From an uncultured Lachnospiraceae bacterium (GTDB lineage Bacteria; Bacillota; Clostridia; Lachnospirales; Lachnospiraceae), in assembly GCA_910583615.1 (NCBI GenBank), contig CAJTXP010000020.1:3512-67511 (forward strand): a DNA stretch of 64,000 nt. The letters run 5' to 3'. Within the stretch, counting starts at the first letter, position 1. Each line of letters starts with the position of its first letter. This document shows, in pieces, positions 43,258-51,483 of the stretch. The notes under the pieces are model-generated. The model was not told the origin of the DNA. It did not search any database and saw only the letters and a list, made by a program, of their open reading frames with translations. The position numbers and the translations under genes were made by a program.

Positions 43258-44346
43258 TCAGTTCTTCTTTGTTATATATCCTTTAGCCTTCAAAGTCTCT
43301 GCACACAGCACAGCACCGCCTGCGGCGCCGCGGACCGTATTGTGGGAAAGTCCTACAAACTTCCAGTCATAGACGCTGTCCTCCCGAAGCCGTCCAATGG
43401 AAATACCCATGCCGTTCTCATAATCCACATCCAGACGAACCTGCGGACGGTTATCTTCTTCCATATAACGGATAAACTGCTTCGGAGCACTCGGAAGCCC
43501 TGCTTCCTGCGGAAATCCTTTATAATTCACCATGCGGTCAATCAGTTCCTCTTTGGTCGGCTTCTTACGGAACTTCACAAATACCGCCGCTGTATGCCCG
43601 TTCAATACCGGAACACGGATACACTGACAGGTGATCCTGGGTTCCTGCGCCTTTACAACAACGCCGTTCTCCACATGTCCAAGAACGCGGAGAGGTTCCT
43701 GTTCTGACTTCTCCTCTTCTCCGCCGATATAAGGAATTACATTTTCCACCATCTCCGGCCAGTCTTTAAATGTTTTGCCTGCTCCCGAAATCGCCTGATA
43801 GGTAGTCGCTACCACCTCATAAGGCTCAAACTCTTTCCATGCATTCAATACCGGCGCGTAACTCTGGATGGAGCAGTTCGGCTTTACAGCAATGAATCCT
43901 CTGGTTGTCCCCAGACGTTTCTTCTGCGATTCAATCACTTCAAAGTGCTCCGGATTGATCTCCGGAATGACCATGGGAACATCCGGTGTCCAGCGGTGCG
44001 CGCTGTTATTTGACACCACCGGCGTCTCTGTCTTCGCATACTCTTCTTCGATCGCCTTGATCTCTTCCTTGGACATATCCACCGCACTGAATACAAAATC
44101 CACGCCGGCAGCCACTTTCTCCACTTCATTTACATTCATGACAACGATCTTCTTCACCGCCTCCGGCATAGGTGTTGTCATCTTCCATCGTCCGCCCACT
44201 GCCTCTTCATAAGTCTTTCCTGCAGAACGGGCACTCGCCGCGATTGTCACGACCTCAAACCATGGATGATTCTCCAAAAGCGAGATAAATCTCTGCCCTA
44301 CCATGCCGGTACCGCCCAGGATACCCACTCTTAACTTTTCGCTCAT
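43258..44346 (-). CDS. asd: Aspartate-semialdehyde dehydrogenase
   Basis: Asd reduces aspartyl phosphate to the semialdehyde for lysine, diaminopimelate, threonine and methionine synthesis. The 362-residue protein starts LRVGILGGTGMVGQRFISLL, has the catalytic cysteine in FIAVKPNCSIQSYAP, AISGAGKTFKDWPEM, and RVPVLNGHTAAVFVKF. The length and the KPNCS block match the archaeal/fungal-type subfamily that is frequent in Clostridia. The ATG has AGGAGG eleven bases upstream. It is monocistronic between argH and recA. Confidence 0.96.
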   Translation of the reverse strand: MSEKLRVGILGGTGMVGQRFISLLENHPWFEVVTIAASARSAGKTYEEAVGGRWKMTTPMPEAVKKIVVMNVNEVEKVAAGVDFVFSAVDMSKEEIKAIEEEYAKTETPVVSNNSAHRWTPDVPMVIPEINPEHFEVIESQKKRLGTTRGFIAVKPNCSIQSYAPVLNAWKEFEPYEVVATTYQAISGAGKTFKDWPEMVENVIPYIGGEEEKSEQEPLRVLGHVENGVVVKAQEPRITCQCIRVPVLNGHTAAVFVKFRKKPTKEELIDRMVNYKGFPQEAGLPSAPKQFIRYMEEDNRPQVRLDVDYENGMGISIGRLREDSVYDWKFVGLSHNTVRGAAGGAVLCAETLKAKGYITKKN

Positions 44347-44460
44347 TTTCTCATTTTCCTCCTCTTACTGCACAATAACAACCCATCTGTCCGTCATTCG
44401 CGCACATCTGTCTTTCTCGTAGATAATACATGATATTTCAGCAAATTGCAACCCCGAATT

Positions 44461-45852
<1,392 letters not shown>

Positions 45853-45949
45853 AATCTTTTCATCCTTTCCGGTATCTGTTCTGTCTGTACCTGGAACTCT
45901 TCCGGCTCCCAGACGCACTCCATTCTACCACATTGCGCGCCGTAACACA

Positions 45950-45978
45950 AGAAGGGGGTGTTTTGCAACACCCCCTTC
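45950..45978. terminator. Terminator between argH and the FNT channel gene
   Basis: AGAAGGGGGTG pairs with CACCCCCTTCT around TTTTGCAA-type loop bases. It would end the minus-strand FNT transcript. Confidence 0.7.
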
Positions 45979-46017
45979 TGTTATTTATATGGGATATTTA
46001 ATTTGAAATGTACAAAA

Positions 46018-46788
46018 TCATTTTCCGGATTTTTTCTGAATCATATAATATGGCCACGCTACAAAGAGGATGCCTCCGATCATGTTTCCAATAGTCACAA
46101 CTGCCAGGTTATACACATAACCGCCCACTGACAGAGCCTCTACACCATTCGGATCCAAAAGCCCTGATGCCATAATTGTCATATTCGCTACACTATGTTC
46201 AAATCCACAGAGCACGAACACAAAGATACACCAGAAAATCATGACCAGCTTACCGGACTCCGTCTTCATCTTCGCTCCACACCATACAGCAAGACATACC
46301 AGCATATTACAGAAAACGGCTTTCACAAACAGGTTCAGTGCTGCTCCTCCCATCTTTGCGGCTGCCACCGTAGCGATGACTTCACCCACCGCCCCTGAGG
46401 CAAGCCCTGTAAAATGGAACATCACTGCCGCCATCAGAGAACCGATCAGATTTCCTATGTAACAGACAACCCACAGCTTCACCGCATCCGCCCATTTCAC
46501 TTCGCCGCCAAAGGCCGCAGACGCCATTACAAAATTATTACCGGTAAACAGTTCCGCTCCTGCCATTACCACCAGGCTCAGTGCCGCTGCAAAGGAAGCC
46601 GCCATCATGATTTTTCCGGCCCCCGTGGTCCCCAGATTTCCTCCAACCGTGAGCATGACAAAACCGCCGAACGCAATAAAAAATCCTGCCATCATAGATG
46701 CAATCATATAACCGGCCGGATTGCTGTTCAGAAGATTCAGTTTTCCCTTCGCCGTATTGCATACACCCGTAAATTCATCTTTAAACAT
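46018..46788 (-). CDS. Formate/nitrite transporter (FNT) family channel
   Basis: FNT proteins are pentameric channels for formate, nitrite or hydrosulfide. The 256-residue protein has six membrane segments and the two re-entrant-loop signatures: AGAELFTGNNFVMASAAFGG and CGFEHSVANMTIM, the latter with the central pore histidine. The ATG at 46788 has AGGAGGGG six bases upstream. The substrate cannot be read from sequence; formate fits a fermentative anaerobe. It lies upstream of the tRNA gene used by the mobile element. Confidence 0.93.
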   Translation of the reverse strand: MFKDEFTGVCNTAKGKLNLLNSNPAGYMIASMMAGFFIAFGGFVMLTVGGNLGTTGAGKIMMAASFAAALSLVVMAGAELFTGNNFVMASAAFGGEVKWADAVKLWVVCYIGNLIGSLMAAVMFHFTGLASGAVGEVIATVAAAKMGGAALNLFVKAVFCNMLVCLAVWCGAKMKTESGKLVMIFWCIFVFVLCGFEHSVANMTIMASGLLDPNGVEALSVGGYVYNLAVVTIGNMIGGILFVAWPYYMIQKKSGK

Positions 46789-46925
46789 ATGTACCCCTCC
46801 TGTATTGAGTTTTATATCCTGTATATCATAACACATTTTCTGTGTCATGTGATTGTACATTTTGTAGGAATTACCGGTTTTCTGAAAAAAACACAATCGA
46901 AAAACATATTTTTTTAAAAAAAGAC

Positions 46926-46954
46926 TTTACAATTCCGGTTTCATCTGCTACAAT
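46926..46954 (+). promoter_or_regulatory. Promoter of tRNA-Thr
   Basis: TTTACA (46926-46931), 17 bases, then TACAAT (46949-46954), 23 bases before the tRNA 5' end. Confidence 0.7.
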
Positions 46955-46976
46955 CATCATTGTTGTGAAACAACAG

Positions 46977-47049
46977 GCTTCCGTGGCTCAGTCGGTAGAG
47001 CGACGCACTCGTAATGCGTAGGTCACCGGTTCAAATCCGGTCGGGAGCT
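46977..47049 (+). tRNA. tRNA-Thr (anticodon CGT)
   Basis: A full cloverleaf of 73 bases can be folded: acceptor GCTTCCG with CGGGAGC, D-arm around GCTCAGTCGGTAGAGC, anticodon stem ACGCA/TGCGT with loop CTCGTAA, and T-arm ACCGGTTCAAATCCGGT. Anticodon CGT reads ACG threonine codons. Its 3' part from base 30 is the attachment site of the adjoining element, which restores it exactly, so the tRNA stays functional. Confidence 0.95.
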
Positions 47050-47052
47050 TTT
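47006..47052 (+). repeat. attL core, 47-bp direct repeat
   Basis: These 47 bases, from the anticodon loop of tRNA-Thr to four bases past its 3' end, recur identically at 56856-56902. The first mismatch on each side is immediate. Confidence 0.9.
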
Positions 47053-47135
47053 CTTATTTTTTCCTGTAAATTCAACGTTTTTCAGCATTTTTAAAAAGCA
47101 ATGAAGCCCCCTGAAAAAGGGTGGTTTTTTATGTT

Positions 47136-48020
47136 TTATCGACCGTTTGTCGACCAGAATTCCAGCTGCAGTGCCACCCGTTCTGTAGAGCTGGTCCACG
47201 TCCGGTTGAACCGTTCCACACCGTTGCCCCTGTATGCCTGGGCTTCTGCCGTCTCCGGAAGGAACGCTCTCAGCTGTCTGACTTCGCGGGATCTTCGCAG
47301 CGCCTGCATCCCCTTACGCTCTGACTGCCGGATCGCTTCGATGGTCACACCGTAGACCTCTCCGATCTCTTTCAGCGTCATATTCTGCTGGTATTTCATC
47401 CGGATCACGGCCGGCTGTCGGTCCGGCAGACGGTCCACCATGGGCCAGAGTATCGCCTGCAGCCGCTTCTGATCCAGCCGGTCTGCTGCGTCGCCTTCCA
47501 GATCCTCCCCGCTGGGAACCGTATCGCCAACTGTCAGATCTTCACTGTCCGGCAGAGAGGCGTCCAGGCTCCCTGCGCCGTCAAGAAGCATGTTCTGCCT
47601 GATCTCCCTGATCTGATCCACAGACAGGCCCATATGCAGCGCCGCAGCCCTGTCAGAGGGCTCCTGACCGTGCTGCAGCAGAAATGCATTGCAGAACTTC
47701 CTGTACTTCGTGACCTGCCCGTAAGCCCTGAAGGACAACCGCAGGCTGCCTTTATTCTTCAAGACATAACTCCGCATTGCCTGACTGATGTGATACTCTG
47801 CATAGGTCAGGAACAGTACGCCCTTTTCCGGATCATATCCGTCAACGGCCGGATACAGTGCAAGGCATCCCTCCTGCTCCAGATCCTCAAGGTCAGCCAT
47901 GCCCTGATACCGCATGGCCATTGTATGGATAAAGGCTTTTACCTGCTGCCAGAGCTGCAGCATATTCCCGCTTACGTCTTCCCCGGCTCTGATCCGGGCT
48001 ACCAGCTGCTCGTTGGTCAT
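47136..48020 (-). CDS. Element-encoded sigma-70 family factor
   Basis: The protein has 294 residues from the ATG at 48020, which follows AAGGGGAG. Region 2 is clear: DLEDLEQEGCLALYPAVDGYDPEKGVLFLTYAEYHISQAMRSYV at about residues 60-105. A region-3-like helical part follows, and region 4 is RLPDRQPAVIRMKYQQNMTLKEIGEVYGVTIEAIRQSERKG with an intact helix-turn-helix. It is larger than ECF factors and nearer to group 3 sigma factors. It is the gene nearest attL, transcribed toward it. It could switch on late functions of the element or redirect host or helper-phage transcription (inference). Confidence 0.88.
   Translation of the reverse strand: MTNEQLVARIRAGEDVSGNMLQLWQQVKAFIHTMAMRYQGMADLEDLEQEGCLALYPAVDGYDPEKGVLFLTYAEYHISQAMRSYVLKNKGSLRLSFRAYGQVTKYRKFCNAFLLQHGQEPSDRAAALHMGLSVDQIREIRQNMLLDGAGSLDASLPDSEDLTVGDTVPSGEDLEGDAADRLDQKRLQAILWPMVDRLPDRQPAVIRMKYQQNMTLKEIGEVYGVTIEAIRQSERKGMQALRRSREVRQLRAFLPETAEAQAYRGNGVERFNRTWTSSTERVALQLEFWSTNGR
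47139..47160 (+). repeat. Left integrase arm-site candidate
   Basis: Two GTCGACC-like units 11 bases apart, ending CCAGAAT, 87 bases inside attL. The same 22-mer with two differences is at 56723-56744 near attR. Confidence 0.6.
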
Positions 48021-48205
48021 GGTATCAACTCCCCTTTCGCTATTCGTTGGTTTTGGAACCTGTACGAACGTTCGCATTTATGGTTGCAATCGTTCGCAAA
48101 AAGTTGCAACCCGCACCGGTTTCGGCTGCAACCGGAAAACGCAGAAAAATGCCCGTATTTACGGCCATTCTCCTGATCTTCTGTGATTCAAATTAGAGTT
48201 TGTTT

Positions 48206-49024
48206 TTACACATCTGTCATACTTGTATCTGCAACCCTCCCTGACTTCCTGAGCGCCATTCTGAGCGGTTCTGCGGCCTGCTGCCCGTATTCCTCCAGCG
48301 CTGCCACCGTAACCACTCTCACGCACCTTCCAGATTGAACAGGCACCCGGTCCCCGATCTTTATCCGATCTGTCAGGATCCCGGGAAGCTCCCAGGCATA
48401 CAGCTTTCCGCCCGGCCGGTGCGCCGCCCTTATGATCTGCCGCCTGCCGTACCTCACGGGGACATGAGACACGCCATACCTGACCGCCAGCAGATAGCTG
48501 GTATATCCGTCTATCAGGTATCCGGAGCTGTCCAGGATGATTTCCGACTCAAAAAAGCCGTGTTCCTGATAATACCGGTCTTTGCGCTCCATCGTCTCCG
48601 GCTTCGGAGGATGCTCCGCGAAACACGGGAAAATCTTTATGTTGTCTGTCCTCATTATATCAGGCTTTCCATTCTGTGAATACCCTGCTGCCGTCCGGAT
48701 TGACTGCATATTCTCCGGAGTGGCAGCAGGCGCCCCTCTGCCCCTGTACCCGTTGCCCGCCTTCATCTCAATCATAAGCGGCTGTCTGTGCTCCGCTGCC
48801 ATGAAAACGGCTGTCATATGTACCAGAAACTGCGGGAACCGCTTTTTGAAATATGCCAGCACCATCAGTTTAAGCTGAAGCTGATCGTCAATCGGAACAT
48901 CCTCCAGAATCTTCACGAACTCAATCATCAGCCTTTTATATTCCGGGATCTCTTCCTGCCGGCCCGCAGAAGCCCCACAGGACCCGCAGGATGCCTGATG
49001 CTCCAAATCTGTCACCTGTATCAT
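48206..49024 (-). CDS. ParB-like domain protein
   Basis: The protein has about 272 residues from the ATG at 49024 (AAAGGA ten bases upstream; a TTG three codons earlier is less likely). Residues 1-120 are helical with a CGSCG pair. The centre, IKIFPCFAEHPPKPETMERK...ESEIILDSSGYLIDGYTSYLLAVRYG, looks like the ParB/sulfiredoxin nuclease fold found in plasmid and transposon proteins. The C-terminal part (KLYAWELPGILTDRIKIGDRVPVQSGRCVRVVTV) forms a small beta-barrel-like domain. A role in partition or DNA binding is plausible but not shown. Confidence 0.65.
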   Translation of the reverse strand: MIQVTDLEHQASCGSCGASAGRQEEIPEYKRLMIEFVKILEDVPIDDQLQLKLMVLAYFKKRFPQFLVHMTAVFMAAEHRQPLMIEMKAGNGYRGRGAPAATPENMQSIRTAAGYSQNGKPDIMRTDNIKIFPCFAEHPPKPETMERKDRYYQEHGFFESEIILDSSGYLIDGYTSYLLAVRYGVSHVPVRYGRRQIIRAAHRPGGKLYAWELPGILTDRIKIGDRVPVQSGRCVRVVTVAALEEYGQQAAEPLRMALRKSGRVADTSMTDV

Positions 49025-49096
49025 AATTATCAATTCCTTTCTTTACAAAGGGCAGCAGGCGTGTTATACTGCCTGCGTGCCCGTTTAGCTGATGGT

Positions 49097-49291
49097 TTAC
49101 GGGTTGCCTGCCTCTGTCAGATCGCTACTCTGGCGGAGGCGTTTTCTGTTCTCCTGCCGGATCCTGTCCGCCGTCTCCATAATCTCCCGGTGTCTTTGCA
49201 GGAACTCCGGATCGTGGAGCTTCAGCCGCTTTTCCTCGGCTTCCATCATGTCTGCAAGTTCTTTCTCCGTCATCCGATCACCGCCCGTCAT
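49097..49291 (-). CDS. Small helical element protein
   Basis: The protein has 64 residues and is very charged. It is almost entirely helical (MTEKELADMMEAEEKRLKLHDPEFLQRHREIME). I do not recognise the family. Its start overlaps the stop of the HIRAN-like gene as ATGA, a coupling arrangement that supports expression. A second methionine six codons in is an alternative start. Confidence 0.6.
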   Translation of the reverse strand: MTGGDRMTEKELADMMEAEEKRLKLHDPEFLQRHREIMETADRIRQENRKRLRQSSDLTEAGNP

Positions 49292-49719
49292 ATTGTGATG
49301 TTCACCAGCGCGCCCAGGCTTTCTTTGTAACTGTACCCGCCGATGATCTGCATATCTGCTTTGAGTTCCATACCAGCATCAAGAACTACCGCCACGCTTT
49401 GGGATAAGCCTTTAGGCAGGTATCCTATATGAGCATATCCAACACCCTGTATGCCGATCACTACCGCTACCGCGTACCTGTCAAATGTGTTCGCCCTGTC
49501 GCGTCTAAGGTATGTGGTGAGGTCAGAAGGCTTTCTTTGTGCTATGAACTGTAAAAGCTTCTGCCTGTTGTCAAAGGTCACGCCCTGCACTCTCACGGTC
49601 ATGCCTTCCTTAATTCTCCGCCATGCTGCCTTGAATGCGTTTGAGAGTGAATACCCCAGCTTGCGGAGCTGGTTCGCCATCGTTGCCACCGCCTTTCTTG
49701 TTCTCGTGATCTGTTTCAT
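49288..49719 (-). CDS. HIRAN-like domain protein
   Basis: The protein has 143 residues. The N-terminus, KQITRTRKAVATMANQLRK, is basic. Residues 40-143 resemble a HIRAN domain: VRVQGVTFDNRQKLLQFI, LRRDRANTFDRYAVAVVI and VGYAHIGYLPKGLSQSVAVVLD. HIRAN domains recognise 3' ends of damaged or stalled DNA and are common in mobile elements. AAAGGGGA lies seven bases before the ATG. It is the first gene of a leftward operon whose promoter lies inside a three-operator switch. Confidence 0.65.
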   Translation of the reverse strand: MKQITRTRKAVATMANQLRKLGYSLSNAFKAAWRRIKEGMTVRVQGVTFDNRQKLLQFIAQRKPSDLTTYLRRDRANTFDRYAVAVVIGIQGVGYAHIGYLPKGLSQSVAVVLDAGMELKADMQIIGGYSYKESLGALVNITI

Positions 49720-49750
49720 ATTTGCATCCCCTTTCTCTTAAGATGCTTCT

Positions 49751-49858
49751 ATTATACACGTATTTTATGTGTATGTCTATTGGTATTATACACAAATTAT
49801 ATGTGTATATTTTGTTAATTTTATACACTTTACTTTTGTGTATACTCCATGGTATAAT
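49751..49858. promoter_or_regulatory. Divergent promoters with three 23-bp operators
   Basis: Three inverted repeats TATACAC-N9-GTGTATA lie at 49753-49775, 49787-49809 and 49822-49844, centre spacing 34 and 35 bases. The first lies between -35 TAGACA (49779-49774) and -10 TATAAT (49756-49751) of the leftward promoter. The third covers the -35 and spacer of the rightward promoter, TTACTT (49830-49835), 17 bases, TATAAT (49853-49858). This is a classic repressor-controlled switch, probably read by the XRE protein encoded next to it. Confidence 0.85.
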
Positions 49859-49887
49859 ACGGATGATGGAAAAGGAGGCTTATTATA

Positions 49888-50133
49888 ATGTCTATAAAAT
49901 ACAAAACAAATGTTCTCGATTTACTTAAAACCAAAGGTTACACAACATATAAGTTACGCAAGGAAAAGATTTTAGGGGAATCAACCTTGCAGAAAATGAG
50001 AACCGACACACTTTTATCATGGGCGGAACTAAATACAGTGTGCCGCCTTCTTGACTGTCAGCCGGGGGATTTAATGGAGTACATCCCGGACAACTCCCAG
50101 CCCTCCCCCAGCTCCACACCTGATAAGGAATAG
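49888..50133 (+). CDS. Cro/CI-type HTH regulator
   Basis: The protein has 81 residues. It is a short XRE-type helix-turn-helix of the HTH_26 kind: NVLDLLKTKGYTTYKLRKEKILGESTLQKMRTDTLLSWAELNTVCRLLDCQPGDLMEYI. AAGGAGG lies nine bases before the ATG. Its promoter is covered by the third TATACAC operator, so it probably represses itself and the leftward HIRAN operon. The last 76 bases overlap an inverted duplicate of the HIRAN gene start. Confidence 0.85.
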   Translation: MSIKYKTNVLDLLKTKGYTTYKLRKEKILGESTLQKMRTDTLLSWAELNTVCRLLDCQPGDLMEYIPDNSQPSPSSTPDKE

Positions 50134-50198
50134 CCAGCCTTCTTTAACTGGTTAGCCATGACGCACACGGCCTTTCTGATGTTCGTTATCTGTTTCAT
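50058..50198 (-). pseudogene. Truncated duplicate of the HIRAN-like gene start
   Basis: The first 25 codons (MKQITNIRKAVCVMANQLKK) match the start of the 49.7 kb gene (MKQITRTRKAVATMANQLRK). The upstream region, including the AAAGGGGA ribosome site and about 30 bases beyond, is also duplicated. After that the frame runs antisense into the XRE gene and stops. It is a leftover of a duplication of the switch region. Confidence 0.75.
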
Positions 50199-50236
50199 AT
50201 TTGCATCCCCTTTCTCTTAAGATGCTTCTATTATAC

Positions 50237-50335
50237 TATATTGACGACAATATATCCATTGACATAATCAACAATATTGACGACAATATATTGTCTAATT
50301 TGTATATGGACAGCAATAGACATTTGATGTATAAT
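50237..50335 (+). promoter_or_regulatory. Second operator pair and promoter of the RHH gene
   Basis: Two copies of ATATTGACGACAATAT lie at about 50238-50253 and 50274-50289, centres 36 bases apart. A promoter TGGACA (50307-50312), 17 bases, TATAAT (50330-50335) follows. The palindrome differs from the TATACAC operators, so another regulator should bind here, perhaps the downstream RHH protein itself. Confidence 0.7.
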
Positions 50336-50403
50336 TATCGTATACTGGAATAGGTGTCTTTTATTTTTGGCACCCCATGAACCATCAGAAAGAAGGTGTT
50401 ATT

Positions 50404-50625
50404 TTGGCAACAACAAAAGCACAGCAAAAAGCTGTAAATAAGTATGTAAAAGAGAAGTATGACCGTATAGAATTTAAAGCCCCCAAAGGACGCAAGGCAG
50501 AAATAAAAGCCCATGCAGAGGCCCACGGAGAGAGTGTCAACGGCTTTATAGGACGTGCGATCAATGAGACTATGGAGCGCGACAACGGGCAGCAGGCCCC
50601 CGGCCCCGATTCTGACAGGGAATAA
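50404..50625 (+). CDS. Arc-like ribbon-helix-helix protein
   Basis: The protein has 73 residues from a TTG at 50404 with AAGGTG five bases upstream. The sequence ATTKAQQKAVNKYVKEKYDRIEFKAPKGRKAEIKAHAEAHGESVNGFIGRAINETMERD has the ribbon-helix-helix layout, with the strand RIEFKAPKG followed by two helices. Such proteins bind operators as dimers of dimers. The C-terminal codons run into the first iteron cluster, the first GGCAGCAGG being inside the gene. A longer frame from 50377 lacks a proper ribosome site. Confidence 0.75.
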   Translation: MATTKAQQKAVNKYVKEKYDRIEFKAPKGRKAEIKAHAEAHGESVNGFIGRAINETMERDNGQQAPGPDSDRE

Positions 50626-50735
50626 CCTCCAGCGGGCCCTGCTGCCGGCGATCCGGCTTATACGCCTGCTGCCCTGGCTCCGATCTGGTAACAGGACACC
50701 CGGGCAGCAGGTGCCCTGATCTGCGGCCTGCTGCC
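50588..50735. repeat. Iteron-like cluster 1 (GGCAGCAGG x5)
   Basis: The 9-mer GGCAGCAGG or its complement occurs at 50588-50596, 50638-50646, 50665-50673, 50703-50711 and 50727-50735, within 148 bases. Most of this stretch has no gene. The word is rare outside the element. It could be part of a replication origin bound by the primase-helicase. Confidence 0.6.
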
Positions 50736-50799
50736 CAGAATAACAGTCCTGAAGCCATCCCCCGGCCCTGCTGGTGATAAGCTTCCCCGCAGGGCCTTT

Positions 50800-51198
50800 T
50801 TATCTCCCGTAGCTGTCCACACTCTCGCTGATCCGCAGGAAACTGCCGTGGGGAGCGGATACAATACAAGCTTCCAGCTCGTCCAGCGTCTGGATATTCT
50901 CCAGAGCATCAGCAATCCGATCCAGCGGATCCGCGGGGCTGCTTCTGCTGATCCATGACTCCGGTACGCCTCCGGACTTCATCAGCGCTACGTTCCGCTC
51001 TCCGTATTTTTCCTGCAGAGAAAACAGAGCATCCTCTGACACATCATAAATGTGACTCAACGGGACCATGGACTGCGGTCCGGTGAGAAGCCTTACAGGG
51101 ATTTCTCCCGTGAGTCCTTCCGGAGCCAGCACCCGCAGTATAAAGTCCTGCGCCTCTTTTACCTCATTCACATCCGTTCTGATCCATAATGTTTTCAT
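50800..51198 (-). CDS. Small protein resembling the DnaE/PolC OB domain
   Basis: The protein has 132 residues. The first 70 (MKTLWIRTDVNEVKEAQDFILRVLAP...EIPVRLL...LFSLQEKYGERNVAL) resemble the C-terminal OB-fold region of DNA polymerase III alpha: a strand LxxR, a helix, PVxL, and LxxLxxxxGxxNV. The match is partial and my confidence is low. AAAGGAA lies seven bases before the ATG. It lies downstream of the primase-helicase on the same strand and would be expected to help replication (inference). Confidence 0.6.
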   Translation of the reverse strand: MKTLWIRTDVNEVKEAQDFILRVLAPEGLTGEIPVRLLTGPQSMVPLSHIYDVSEDALFSLQEKYGERNVALMKSGGVPESWISRSSPADPLDRIADALENIQTLDELEACIVSAPHGSFLRISESVDSYGR

Positions 51199-51315
51199 AC
51201 TGTTTTTCCTTTCTGCAATCTCTTTTATATTTCTGAGGAAATTTCTGTGGAAGGTTTAGGAGGCCTCTTTACACTGAAAAAGCCTTTATTTCCAAGGTTT
51301 TTTCCACTTTATGGA

Positions 51316-51410
51316 GGTGTGGAGGTTTTTTTCTTATTTCTTTATATATTTTACTGCATATATTACAGATATTTTTTTTATTAAACCAATTAGAAAAATA
51401 TCTCCACACC
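51316..51410. other. AT-rich segment between inverted GGTGTGGAG repeats
   Basis: GGTGTGGAG (51316-51324) and CTCCACACC (51402-51410) are perfect inverted repeats around 77 strongly AT-rich bases. It lies in the gene-free 285 bases between the primase gene and the OB-like gene. It may be a DNA-unwinding element or a large terminator. Confidence 0.4.
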
Positions 51411-51483
51411 ATCCACAAGTACTGATTTTACGGGCTTTCTGCCTCCTCAAAACCTCTTTTTTACCTTCTCAAACCTCCGCACC

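Noticed and set aside
49610..49828. A 72-residue minus-strand frame across the operator region.
   Set aside because: It is an out-of-frame shadow of the HIRAN-like gene start and covers the promoter itself.
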